Assembly (NCBI GenBank): GCA_036274055.1
Contig: DASUGM010000167.1
Coordinates: forward strand, 1-51,997
Reading direction: 5' to 3'
Source: DASUGM01 sp036274055
GTDB taxonomy: Bacteria > Acidobacteriota > Vicinamibacteria > Vicinamibacterales > SCN-69-37
Length of the DNA: 51,997 nt
A model generated the notes under the pieces. It was not told the origin of the DNA. It saw nothing but the letters and a program-made list of their open reading frames with translations, and did no database searches. A program made the position numbers and the translations under genes. This document shows positions 25,172-33,810 of the stretch, piece after piece; position 1 is the first letter of the stretch; the number at the start of each line of letters is the position of its first letter.

Positions 25172-26355
25172 GCGGCGTCCGCCCGGGTGGCGACAAGCGC
25201 GTGGTAGGCGTCGGCGATACCGCGTGCGGCCGCGCCGACGCTGTATTTCTCGACGTGCGCCCGGCACGCGTGTCGAACGTCGAGGCCGCGAAGCCGGCGC
25301 GCCTCGGTCAAGCTGTGGGCGAGTCGCTCCGCCGAGAGCTCGGTGACGACGCCCGTGGTTCCAGCGACCACGAGGTCAGGCGCGCACCCGACTCGATCGG
25401 AAACGACGACGGGCAAACCGTGATGCAGCGCTTCGTTGACGACGAGTCCCCAGGTCTCCGAGTGCCGGCTCGGCAGGGCGAGCAGATCCGCCGCGTGGTA
25501 GTAGCGGCTCAACTGCGACTGATTCTGAAAGCCGACGAATCGGCAGTCGACGCGCGGCTCGAGCCCGGCCTGCTCGGTGAGTCGCTGCCGCATGTCGCCG
25601 TCGCCCAGAAACAGCAGCGTCACCTGTTGACGCAGGGACGCGGGCATGAGCTTGACGGCCTCGAGCAGCACATCAACGCCCTTGCGGTGGCTGAGTTTTC
25701 CTGCGAACACGATCACGAACGCGTCGTCGGCGATCTGAAGATCGGCGCGGCTTGGCGCGCGCATCCGGGCGCGATCGGCCTCCGTGGCGCGGAAGGGCGC
25801 GGTATCGACGCAGTACGGCGAAAATCGCAGCCGCGCCGCCGGCACGCCGCAGGCCTCGAAATGGCGACGCGAGCGCTCGCCGACAAACAGCAACGAAGCG
25901 CAGGATCGATAGGCGACGCGGAGCGCCAGACGGCGGGCATGGGCCTTGAGCCAGCGGCGCGTCTCGGCGTCGTCGGAAGTTTCGGCGCGGAACAGCAAGG
26001 GCTTGCGCGTGCGCCAGGCGTCGAACCAGGCGCTGCGGTAGAACGCCGGGCTGTAGCCGGTGACCAGGATCGCGTCCGGATTGATCGCGTGAAGCCGTTC
26101 GCGCAGCCCCGCCGTCGACGCCGCGTCGGCGCTCTTCGCGCCACCCTGCTCGACGCGCGATAAGAAATCAGAGGCATAGCCAGACAGCAGATCGGTGTCC
26201 CAACTGAAGGTGGTCTTGAACTCGACGTCGTGATATCCGGCGACCGAGAAATTCGAGCCGTAGATCGCGGTGACCGGCACGCCGAAATCTGCCTGCAGCG
26301 CCCGATAGACCGGCGCGTGATACTGAATCGGATGAGTTTCAATGACGGCCAGCAC
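25168..26355 (-). CDS. GT4 family glycosyltransferase
   Basis: A 395-residue GT-B enzyme with ETHPIQYHAPVYRALQAD at the N-terminus, which resembles GT4 proteins of exopolysaccharide loci. The donor half has VIVFAGKLSHRKGVDVLLEAV, LLFLGDGDMRQRL and SRHSETWGLVVNEALHHGLPVVVSD with E-x7-E intact. No ATG fits: I propose GTG 26355, the first start after the upstream stop at 26364, because the strand VLAVIETHP should begin the fold. The open frame continues to 26424 but that part lies inside the preceding gene. Confidence 0.87.
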   Translation of the reverse strand: MLAVIETHPIQYHAPVYRALQADFGVPVTAIYGSNFSVAGYHDVEFKTTFSWDTDLLSGYASDFLSRVEQGGAKSADAASTAGLRERLHAINPDAILVTGYSPAFYRSAWFDAWRTRKPLLFRAETSDDAETRRWLKAHARRLALRVAYRSCASLLFVGERSRRHFEACGVPAARLRFSPYCVDTAPFRATEADRARMRAPSRADLQIADDAFVIVFAGKLSHRKGVDVLLEAVKLMPASLRQQVTLLFLGDGDMRQRLTEQAGLEPRVDCRFVGFQNQSQLSRYYHAADLLALPSRHSETWGLVVNEALHHGLPVVVSDRVGCAPDLVVAGTTGVVTELSAERLAHSLTEARRLRGLDVRHACRAHVEKYSVGAAARGIADAYHALVATRADAA

Positions 26356-26363
26356 GATGCGAC

Positions 26364-27503
26364 TCAGTCTTTGCGATCGAGCATCTGCTCGAGGACGGGT
26401 TGAAACGCGCGTTCGTAATGCCATTCCGCCAGAATGCGCTGACGGCCGCGCTCGCCGCGGGCGATTCGCGCCGGCGGGTCGGCGGCGTACCGCGACAGGG
26501 CGCCGGCCAGGCTTTCTGGTGACGTCGGGTCGACGGCTTCTGCGAGCCCCGCGTCCACGAACATCAGCCGCCAGTCAGGAAGATCGCTGACCACGAGCGG
26601 CAGGCCGCAGGCGAGATAGTCGAATGCCTTGTTCGAGGCGCCGGCCATCGATTGCTCATTGATGTCGGTGGTCGCCCGTGGCATCAGCGACAAGCCGACG
26701 TCGCAGGTCGCGCAGAGCGACAGCAAATCGGCGCGCTGCGGAAAGGTGCCGGCGAATTCGATACGTTCGCGGACGCCGAGCTCGGTGGCAATCGCCGCCA
26801 GCCGGTTGAGGTAGCCACGATGACCGGCGGTTTCGTAGCCGGCGACAACCAGCGTCACATTCGCCGGCAGGCGCGTCAGAGCGAGGACGACCGACTCCGG
26901 CAACCGCGCCGGGACGATCGAGCCGTGGTAGAGGACGCGCATGCCGGCGCTGGCACTTCGCGGCGGCCTGATTTCGTCACGCGCCGGACAATTCCAAACC
27001 ACGACAGCGCCCTGGCGGCCCGTCGATCGCTCGAACGCCGCGGCGCGTCCGGCGTTCGGCAGCACGCAGATCTCGGCGCGGCCGGCCAGTCGCCGGCGGC
27101 TGCTCAGGACGAACTGCTGGAATCTCGAATCGCGCGCTGACGGCGTCGGGCTGTCGTGCTCGTGATAGACCACGCGTGCGCCGCTTACTCGCGCCGCGGC
27201 GGACGCGGCCGGTGCTGAAAGGGCGTCGCTGGCGTAGATCCATCGCGGGCGATGACGCATCGCCCACGACGTCACCGTCGCGACGTAGCGCGCGTAGCCC
27301 GCCTTCTGCCGCCAACCGACGCCTTCGAACGGGTGCAACTGGACGTCCACGCGCGTGTCGGCGGGGAATCGCAGTGTGTCGCCGGCCTTCAACGTGCCGA
27401 TCGCGGTGACCTCGAAGCCGGCAGTGGCCAGCATCTGGGCACTGTGCATCAGCGGCGGATAGGCGGCCGGGTTGGTGTACTGCACGTAAAGCACCCGCGG
27501 CAT
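26364..27503 (-). CDS. GT4 family glycosyltransferase
   Basis: The 379-residue protein begins MPRVLYVQYTNPAAYPPLMHSAQML. Its donor half contains MRVLYHGSIVPARLPESVVLAL, VTLVVAGYETAGHRGYLNRL, FAGTFPQRADLLSLCATCDVGLSLMP and SNKAFDYLACGLPLVVSD. The catalytic/donor glutamate pair is partly replaced (SMAGASNKAFDYLA), as in a subset of GT4 proteins that use unusual donors. ATG 27503 overlaps the stop of the FkbM gene (ATGA). Sugar specificity unknown. Confidence 0.86.
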   Translation of the reverse strand: MPRVLYVQYTNPAAYPPLMHSAQMLATAGFEVTAIGTLKAGDTLRFPADTRVDVQLHPFEGVGWRQKAGYARYVATVTSWAMRHRPRWIYASDALSAPAASAAARVSGARVVYHEHDSPTPSARDSRFQQFVLSSRRRLAGRAEICVLPNAGRAAAFERSTGRQGAVVVWNCPARDEIRPPRSASAGMRVLYHGSIVPARLPESVVLALTRLPANVTLVVAGYETAGHRGYLNRLAAIATELGVRERIEFAGTFPQRADLLSLCATCDVGLSLMPRATTDINEQSMAGASNKAFDYLACGLPLVVSDLPDWRLMFVDAGLAEAVDPTSPESLAGALSRYAADPPARIARGERGRQRILAEWHYERAFQPVLEQMLDRKD

Positions 27504-28441
27504 CAGGCGCGGCGATCGCCGGCCACGGCAAGGGGCGCCGGCAGCAGGGCCGCGAGCACATCCGGCCGTTCGCGACAGAACAGCCAGTTGTACTCAGGCT
27601 CGAGATAGTCGAAGGCGCCGTCGGCCGACGGCACGACCGTGAAATCGCGCAAGTAGTACGCCTGCCAACCCGCGCGAATCATCTGGGCGACGAACTGGCG
27701 CTGGTGCGCCGGTCCGAGCACCTCCATGATCAGGAACGCAACGCGGTCGAACGATCGCGCGGCCCCTTCGAGGAACTCGGCTTCGGCGCCTTCGATGTCG
27801 ACTTTCAGGCATGCACGAGTCCAGCCCAGCTCGTCGAGCAGGCCAGCCATCGTCCGGACCTGCACCGGAATCGACACGGTGTCGTGGGCCGCGAAGTCTG
27901 TCGTCAAGCTTCCGGAAAAGCTGTCGCTGAGATCGCGATGAAACAGGCCTTCGCCGTCGCGCGCGCCGATCGCGACCTGGATCGCCCGCGCGCGCTCGCA
28001 GCCGCTGGCCGCGAGATTCGCTTCGAGCAGCGCGAACAGTTCAGGATCGGGCTCGACCGCGACGAGCGGCAGGCTGCCCGGCCCGTGGATGTTGACGTAG
28101 AACGTGAAATACCCGAGATGCGCGCCGACGTCGAGGAATCCGTCGGCGTGGTGCGACAGTGCTGCCGCGGCGCGTAGCGCGCCACGTTCGCCCGCGTAGA
28201 GATCGGGCGTGCCGAAGGCGGCGCCGGTGCGATCGCCCGGCACCCGGCAGATCACCCGGGGCGAAATGCCGAGGTTGGTCACGATGGTGTCGCCGGCTGA
28301 CAACGTCCGGCGAGCCAGCGCCGCGCACAGCCGCTGGCTGCCGGACGAGCGCCACGCCGGCGGCATGCGTGCCGCCAGCTGAAGCATCTGCCTGCGCGCC
28401 GGAATCGCGCGTGCTACCGAATCAACCAGGCGCGACATCAT
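27503..28441 (-). CDS. FkbM family methyltransferase (1)
   Basis: FkbM-type enzymes use S-adenosylmethionine to O-methylate sugars and polyketides. The 312-residue protein has the SAM-binding motif FLDVGAHLGYFTFYV, the acidic VAVEPDPELFALLEANL that holds the ribose, and CLKVDIEGAEAEFLEGA, the family signature. A basic N-terminal region of about 60 residues precedes the fold. ATG 28441 is the first of a tandem ATGATG that overlaps the upstream GT4 stop. It shares little sequence with the second FkbM protein (30776-31600), so the two probably methylate different positions. Confidence 0.88.
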   Translation of the reverse strand: MMSRLVDSVARAIPARRQMLQLAARMPPAWRSSGSQRLCAALARRTLSAGDTIVTNLGISPRVICRVPGDRTGAAFGTPDLYAGERGALRAAAALSHHADGFLDVGAHLGYFTFYVNIHGPGSLPLVAVEPDPELFALLEANLAASGCERARAIQVAIGARDGEGLFHRDLSDSFSGSLTTDFAAHDTVSIPVQVRTMAGLLDELGWTRACLKVDIEGAEAEFLEGAARSFDRVAFLIMEVLGPAHQRQFVAQMIRAGWQAYYLRDFTVVPSADGAFDYLEPEYNWLFCRERPDVLAALLPAPLAVAGDRRA

Positions 28442-29787
28442 CGAATCGATTCGGCCGCAGGCGCGGTCGCCTCGGCTCCATGGGCACGAAGGGTTCGATA
28501 CAGGCCGGCCATGTCCGCGGCCACCGCGGCGCTTGACCGCGGTGTCGCAACTCCGCGCGCGAACTGCCGGAGCAGCACACGTCGATCGCCGGCGTGTCGC
28601 AGCACGTCGCTCCACGCCTGTTCCGCGTCCCACGGCGAGACCAGCAGGCCGTTGTGGCCGTGCAGCACTTTGTCGGCGATGCCGCCGAGATTCGATCCAA
28701 TCACCGGGACGCCGGCGGCGAACGCCTCGAGCACCACCAGTGGTCCGGTTTCCATCCACTGCGATGGCACGACGACGGCGTCGTAGCGCGCCAGCGTCGC
28801 CTCGACATCGGCATGGGGAATCGCGGGCAGCAGGCGAATCCGCGCGTCGCCGGCGGCAAGCTGCGCCAACCGATTGAATTCTCCGGTTGCCGCCGCGTCC
28901 TGCACCACACCGAAGACGTCGAGATCGACCGCCGCATCCGGGGCGTTGCGCATCGCCATGAGCAACAACGCCGTGCCTTTGACCGGATCCAGCCGGCCCA
29001 GGTGCACGAGTCGCGTGCGGCCTCCGGACGTCCGCGGCGGCAGCGGTGGCGCCGCCGGGACGCCGTGCGCGCAGGCCACCAGGCGATCGCTGCTCACTCC
29101 ATTGCGGCGAAGCAACTCCCCTACCCAGTCAGTCAGAACGACGATGCGGTCGGCGTTCATCAGCAGGCGGCGAACGTCACGCTGATACGACTCGACCAGG
29201 CGCCGCATCCGCAGCGACGTCCAGACCCCGCCCGACAAACCGCGCCGCGCCGCCCCGGCTGCGATCACCGCGGGGACCACGCCGGCCAGCCGGGCCAGCG
29301 TTTTCGGCACGCCGTGGCGCTGCAGCACGCACTTCGTGCAGGCCTTGGGTTCCATCAGCCCGTCGCACTGTCGTGTGCCCCATTGCATGAGCGTTCCGCG
29401 CACGCACGACGCCGTCGGCGTGTGGTAGGTGAACACCGTGGCGATGCCGCGCGCTCGCGCCATCTGGATGAGTGCCGACGAGCAGGCCGGCGAGAACGCA
29501 TGTTGATGGAGTACGTCCGGCGCAACCTCGTCGAGCACGGCGGCGAATTTCGCAGCGGCCGCGGCGTCGCCGCCGTAGAGCGATTCGATCGTGCTGTCCT
29601 CGCCGCTTGCCTGGAACCGGTAGACGCGTCGGCCGTCGATGGTGTCGCCGCCGCCTGTCGCCGCCGGCGCGGCGACGACGCTCTCGACTCCCAGACCGTC
29701 GAGATCGCGCATCAGGCGGTCGACGTAGATCTCGGTACCGCCCGGCGGCGCCGGCAGCCACGAGTACGAGACGTGAAGCACGCGCAT
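28438..29787 (-). CDS. GT4 family glycosyltransferase with a cysteine-rich loop
   Basis: A 449-residue GT-B enzyme starting MRVLHVSYSWLPAPPGGTEIYVDRL. Between the two halves it has CVRGTLMQWGTRQC followed by KACTKCVLQRHG; the Cys pattern is typical of one GT4 subgroup and may bind zinc. The donor half has LVHLGRLDPVKGTALLLMAM, LDVFGVVQD and VPSQWMETGPLVVLEAFAAGVPVIGS with E-x7-E conserved. I chose ATG 29787 because the family N-terminus begins there and it overlaps the preceding GT2 stop (ATGA); upstream frame sequence is not GT-like. Confidence 0.88.
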   Translation of the reverse strand: MRVLHVSYSWLPAPPGGTEIYVDRLMRDLDGLGVESVVAAPAATGGGDTIDGRRVYRFQASGEDSTIESLYGGDAAAAAKFAAVLDEVAPDVLHQHAFSPACSSALIQMARARGIATVFTYHTPTASCVRGTLMQWGTRQCDGLMEPKACTKCVLQRHGVPKTLARLAGVVPAVIAAGAARRGLSGGVWTSLRMRRLVESYQRDVRRLLMNADRIVVLTDWVGELLRRNGVSSDRLVACAHGVPAAPPLPPRTSGGRTRLVHLGRLDPVKGTALLLMAMRNAPDAAVDLDVFGVVQDAAATGEFNRLAQLAAGDARIRLLPAIPHADVEATLARYDAVVVPSQWMETGPLVVLEAFAAGVPVIGSNLGGIADKVLHGHNGLLVSPWDAEQAWSDVLRHAGDRRVLLRQFARGVATPRSSAAVAADMAGLYRTLRAHGAEATAPAAESIR

Positions 29788-30776
29788 CAATGCGCGGTCG
29801 CCCGCGCGCCTTTCAATCGGCGATAGTGGACGGCGACCCGTTCGGCGCGGCGATAACCGATGGCGCGAGTCAGCCAGCGCAGCAGTTTCGGCGCCGGCGG
29901 GACGAACCCGGGCCACAGCGCGTAAAGGTGATCGACGTGGGCGTCGAAGTCCCGCCGATCGCCCTCGACAAGCGCGCGGCCGGTATCGAAACGCTTGCAC
30001 GCCAGCCACCGGGCGCGCTCACTGGTCAGCGCTTCGTGCTGGCGCCAATGCTCCTCCACCAGTTGCAGATTCCTGAGATTCGCCTTCGTCCACGCGGGGG
30101 CGTCACGCCACGACGCCGATTGCGGATGGCGCCGGTAGAGGAACAGCGGCTGCGCCGAAGGCACCCGGACGAACTGGGCACCGGCGATCGCCAGCCGCAA
30201 CAGCAAGTCGACGTCTTCGATCAATCGGAGCCGCTCGTCGAACCCGCCGACCCGCTCGAGCCACGTCCGGCGGAACAACTGGCTGCCAGTGGCGATGAAG
30301 TTGTCGTTCTCGAGCTGATCGGCCACTGTGTCTGTGCCGATGCGCGGATCGCGCAGCCAGCCGGCCGGCTTCCAGTCGCCGCCGGCGCTGAGCAAGTCCG
30401 ACCAGGGAGAGTAGACAACGGCGACGTCCTCGGCGAGGCCGGTCGCCGCATCCAACTGTCGTTCGATCTTCGTCGGCATCAACAGGTCGTCGGCATCGAG
30501 GAACTGCACCCAGGGCGCACGGCCGCGCTGCCAACCGAGGTTGCGGGCCGCGCTCGGTCCAAGGCCGTTCGCGCGAACAATCGAGTGGCCCAAGCCGGCG
30601 CGGGCGAGTGCGCCCGCGGCGATCGACGCCGTGTCGTCCGCTGATCCGTCATCGACGACGCAGACACTTTCGATCCGCGCCTGCGCCGACTGCGCAGCCA
30701 CGCTGCTGATTGTCTCGGCGATCCACGCGCCGGCATTCTGCGCGGGAATTACGACGCTGACAGCGGCCGTCGGCAT
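29787..30776 (-). CDS. GT2 family glycosyltransferase
   Basis: A 329-residue GT-A enzyme: VSVVIPAQNAGAWIAETISSVAAQ, VCVVDDGSADDTASIAA, and the donor motif FLDADDLLMPTKIERQL, with a later GGFDERLRLIEDVDLLLRLA that carries the ED motif of processive or core GT2 enzymes. I chose ATG 30776 (MPTAAVSVVIP), which is at the stop of the upstream FkbM gene (TGATG); a longer frame from 30797 would sit inside that gene. Sugar specificity unknown. Confidence 0.88.
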   Translation of the reverse strand: MPTAAVSVVIPAQNAGAWIAETISSVAAQSAQARIESVCVVDDGSADDTASIAAGALARAGLGHSIVRANGLGPSAARNLGWQRGRAPWVQFLDADDLLMPTKIERQLDAATGLAEDVAVVYSPWSDLLSAGGDWKPAGWLRDPRIGTDTVADQLENDNFIATGSQLFRRTWLERVGGFDERLRLIEDVDLLLRLAIAGAQFVRVPSAQPLFLYRRHPQSASWRDAPAWTKANLRNLQLVEEHWRQHEALTSERARWLACKRFDTGRALVEGDRRDFDAHVDHLYALWPGFVPPAPKLLRWLTRAIGYRRAERVAVHYRRLKGARATAH

Positions 30777-31600
30777 CAGGCCGCGCTTCCCTGCCATCGC
30801 GCCACGAAGTTGGCGACGCCATCGTCGACCTTGGAGTCCGAGTGGCCGAGCATCGAGATTCGGTACCCTGAAGCGTTCAGCACGTCGACGGCGGTGCCCG
30901 GCGCCGGGCCGCCGTTGTCGGCGCAGCGGGCTTCGAAAACGATCGCGCGCGGCGGCGCGGTCGCGAGCAACTGCCGCGCGCCGGCGATGACGAGATCCTC
31001 GGCGCCCTCGACGTCGATCTTGACGATCGTCGGCGTGCGCGCCGGATGCGACTGAAGAAACGCATCAGCCGACTGCACCTCGACGCTGACGTGGCCGGCG
31101 GCGTTGGCTGTCGATGTCACCATGCTGGTCATGCCGGTGTTGCTCGCAGACGCTTGATGCAGGGTCGCGGCGCCGGCGCTGGCACCCAGCGCCGCCGGCA
31201 CAATCGTGATGTTGTCGAGGCCGCTGGCGCGCGCGTGCTCGCGCAGCAGCGGCAGCGAACGCGGGTCGGGTTCGAACGCGACGACATGACCGCAGCGACG
31301 GGCCGCGACCAGGGAAATCGCACCGATGTTGGCCCCGACATCCCAGAACACGTCGTCAGCTTTCAACTCGTGCGCCAGCCAGCCGACCAGGGTCTGTTCG
31401 TAGTAGCCGTCGAAGAAAATGCGCTGCTGCAGATAGTCGCCGAGCGACACGGTGAGCCGGCTGCCGTTGTCGTAGTCGATCCACATCCGCGGCCGGCAGA
31501 ACGCGCTCCAGTAGTGGCCGACGATGTAGTTCTTGAACGGGTGACGGGCGCGGACCAGGTACCATCGCAGCGCGGAGCCGGCCCAGCGCGGCAGCGTCAC
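30776..31600 (-). CDS. FkbM family methyltransferase (2)
   Basis: The 274-residue protein has FWDVGANIGAISLVAARRCG and VVAFEPDPRSLPLLREH (SAM site), then IVKIDVEGAEDLVIAGARQLL, the FkbM signature. Its N-terminus RHPFKNYIVGHYWSAFCRPRMW is family-like. The likely start is GTG 31600, which overlaps the stop of the upstream fusion gene (GTGA); an open frame runs to 31921, but only through that gene. It probably O-methylates a sugar of the repeat unit. Confidence 0.87.
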   Translation of the reverse strand: MTLPRWAGSALRWYLVRARHPFKNYIVGHYWSAFCRPRMWIDYDNGSRLTVSLGDYLQQRIFFDGYYEQTLVGWLAHELKADDVFWDVGANIGAISLVAARRCGHVVAFEPDPRSLPLLREHARASGLDNITIVPAALGASAGAATLHQASASNTGMTSMVTSTANAAGHVSVEVQSADAFLQSHPARTPTIVKIDVEGAEDLVIAGARQLLATAPPRAIVFEARCADNGGPAPGTAVDVLNASGYRISMLGHSDSKVDDGVANFVARWQGSAA

Positions 31601-33810
31601 TGCGCGGCGTCCTCGGGCCACAGGCCAATCTCCTCGAGCCACGCGCGCGATGCCGCCTGTCCCGCCTGGAGATTCACCCGGGGTTTCCACTGCAGCTGCG
31701 CCCGCGCCTTCGCCGACGACAACATCGTCGACGTCGGTCCAAACAGAATCTCGAGGTACGAGGGCGCCTGCGCCTGCGGCGTCGCGGCCGACGCGTTGCT
31801 GCCCGGGGCGGCGGCTCCTCCCTGTCGTGCGGCTTTGACGCGGCTGTAGACGCCGGGCGTGAGCTTCTCGAGGAGGGCCTTGGAGCCGGCAAGCCGTCGA
31901 TTCTCGCGGACCACCCGCCATAACTCGGGATTGCGAACAACGGCCCGGCCCAGATCCTTCATCGTCGGCCGTCGCGCCTCTTCGGCCGCACGGAGCTCCT
32001 CGCCCGTGTAGGACGGCAGTCCGTCAAGGCGATCACCGAACAGCTCCTCGAAGAACCCGCGCCACGTGATCCAGCCGTCGCTGATGATGTAGCGCTGGCC
32101 GTGGGCCTGCGGCGTGACCGCCGCGGCGATGAAACCGTCGACCAGGTTCTTGACGTAGACGTAGTTCGCAATGCCGCGGCCATCTTCAATCCACGCGAAA
32201 TGCCCGGCGGCGAGCATCTGTGCCGGCATTTCGGTGAAGGTCTTGCCGCCGGGACCGTACACGCATGACGGCGAGACGACGACGACCCGCGTGCCGCTGA
32301 CGCTCCGGGCGCGATCCATCGTCCAACGCTCGGCGTCGGCCTTGGTCTTCTCGTAGGCGCGGGGCGGCGGGCGATTCGGCGCCGTCTCGTCGATGGCGGC
32401 TGCCCCGCCGGGATCGCCGAACACCGACGTGCTCGAGGCGACGACCACCGCTTCGACGCCACTTTCGATCGCGGCCTCGACCAGGTGTCTGGTGCCCTCG
32501 ATGGTGACGCGGCCGGTGTCGTCGCCGTCGCGCCCGTAGGCAAGGTGAAACACGTAACGAGCGCCGGTGCACAACTGCTTCAGCGCCGCGCGATCGAGCA
32601 GATCGGCGCGCGCCAGTTCGACCGGGAATCGTCCGGCGTTGGCGCCGCTGCGATGGGATCGGACCGGAACGACGACCTGGTTGCGTCCGTGCGTGCCAAG
32701 CGCCTCGACGAGATGCCCGCCGACGAATCCGGTTCCGCCCGTGATGACGATCCGGCTGGCGTCGATGCGCGCGGCCGTATCGGTGACGCTGATCCTTGGC
32801 GCCTGCGCGCGAGCGGCGATCGCCCAGTCCATCAGTTTCGCCGCGGCAATCGCGTCGACGGCCTGGGCACGCGGGGCGCGCCGCCGGCGAATCGCATCGC
32901 GGAAATCGGCGAGCTCGTCGACGAACGCGGAGACCGTGCTGGTGGGTAGATTTCCTGAGTCGTAGTGCGGCTCGACGGCGATCGCGGCCACGAGCCCGCC
33001 GGTGGCGGCACGGAACCGCACTTCAGCGTCGTTGTTGCCCACCGTCAGCTCGCCCAGCTGCCCGCGGATGCGGATGTGATTCCGCAATGGGTGTGTGTAC
33101 GAAAACCTCGCCGTCACCGGCGCGCCACCGCTCGTACGCATCACGAACGTCGCGTTGGCCTCGACGCCGCCGCCCCAGTCGTCTCGATAGCGCTCGGCGG
33201 TCAGTTCGCCGAGCAGATAGCGCAGCGTGTCGAGCGTGTGCACGCCGAGATTGGCGAGGACGCCGCCGTTTTCGGGTTTGAAGTAGTTGCCGGACTCCGT
33301 CGCCCAACTGAAAGCGTACCCGTCCTCGGCAATGACTTCGCTGACGTCGCCAATCCACCCGGCGTCGAGGGCGGCGCGGAGCGCCTTGACCGCCGGCGTG
33401 AATCGCCGCGTCATGCCGACGGCGAGAATGCGGCGCCGCGCCTGCGCTTCGCGATCCAGGCGCTCGCAGCCGGCGGTCGTCATCGCCAGCGGCTTCTCGC
33501 ACAGCACGTCGAACCCGGCGGCGATTGCCGCCGATGCCGCCTCTTCGTGAATGGCGTTCGGGGCGGCGATGATCACGGCGTCAAGCTTGTCGGTCCGGGC
33601 CTGCGCGAGGCCTTCCGTGACGCCGCCGGCGATCGTCCGCAGCGCCGGCCAACGCGATTTCACGCGATCGATCGCGGCGGCGGACGGGTCGGCGACGCAG
33701 ACGTCGCCAATCCAGCCGAGGTGCTCCATCGCCGGCAAGTACAGCTCGGAGACGACCGCGCCGGCGCCCAGAAGCAGACAGCGCATCCGATCGCCGGGCC
33801 CAGACGTCAT
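31597..33810 (-). CDS. Fused Gfo/Idh/MocA oxidoreductase and NAD-dependent epimerase (SDR)
   Basis: A 737-residue two-domain protein. Residues 9-345 are a Gfo/Idh/MocA sugar dehydrogenase: Rossmann CLLLGAGAVVSELY, the catalytic EKP at 105-107 and NLGVHTLD at 187-194 with the conserved His and Asp. Residues 353 onward are an extended short-chain dehydrogenase/epimerase: ITGGTGFVGGHLVEAL, Ser459-460 in VVASSTSVFGD and the catalytic Tyr486-x3-Lys490. Both NAD-binding domains look intact. Normally these are separate genes; the fusion suggests two consecutive NAD-dependent steps in making one nucleotide sugar. ATG 33810 overlaps the wzt stop (ATGA). Confidence 0.9.
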   Translation of the reverse strand: MTSGPGDRMRCLLLGAGAVVSELYLPAMEHLGWIGDVCVADPSAAAIDRVKSRWPALRTIAGGVTEGLAQARTDKLDAVIIAAPNAIHEEAASAAIAAGFDVLCEKPLAMTTAGCERLDREAQARRRILAVGMTRRFTPAVKALRAALDAGWIGDVSEVIAEDGYAFSWATESGNYFKPENGGVLANLGVHTLDTLRYLLGELTAERYRDDWGGGVEANATFVMRTSGGAPVTARFSYTHPLRNHIRIRGQLGELTVGNNDAEVRFRAATGGLVAAIAVEPHYDSGNLPTSTVSAFVDELADFRDAIRRRRAPRAQAVDAIAAAKLMDWAIAARAQAPRISVTDTAARIDASRIVITGGTGFVGGHLVEALGTHGRNQVVVPVRSHRSGANAGRFPVELARADLLDRAALKQLCTGARYVFHLAYGRDGDDTGRVTIEGTRHLVEAAIESGVEAVVVASSTSVFGDPGGAAAIDETAPNRPPPRAYEKTKADAERWTMDRARSVSGTRVVVVSPSCVYGPGGKTFTEMPAQMLAAGHFAWIEDGRGIANYVYVKNLVDGFIAAAVTPQAHGQRYIISDGWITWRGFFEELFGDRLDGLPSYTGEELRAAEEARRPTMKDLGRAVVRNPELWRVVRENRRLAGSKALLEKLTPGVYSRVKAARQGGAAAPGSNASAATPQAQAPSYLEILFGPTSTMLSSAKARAQLQWKPRVNLQAGQAASRAWLEEIGLWPEDAAQ

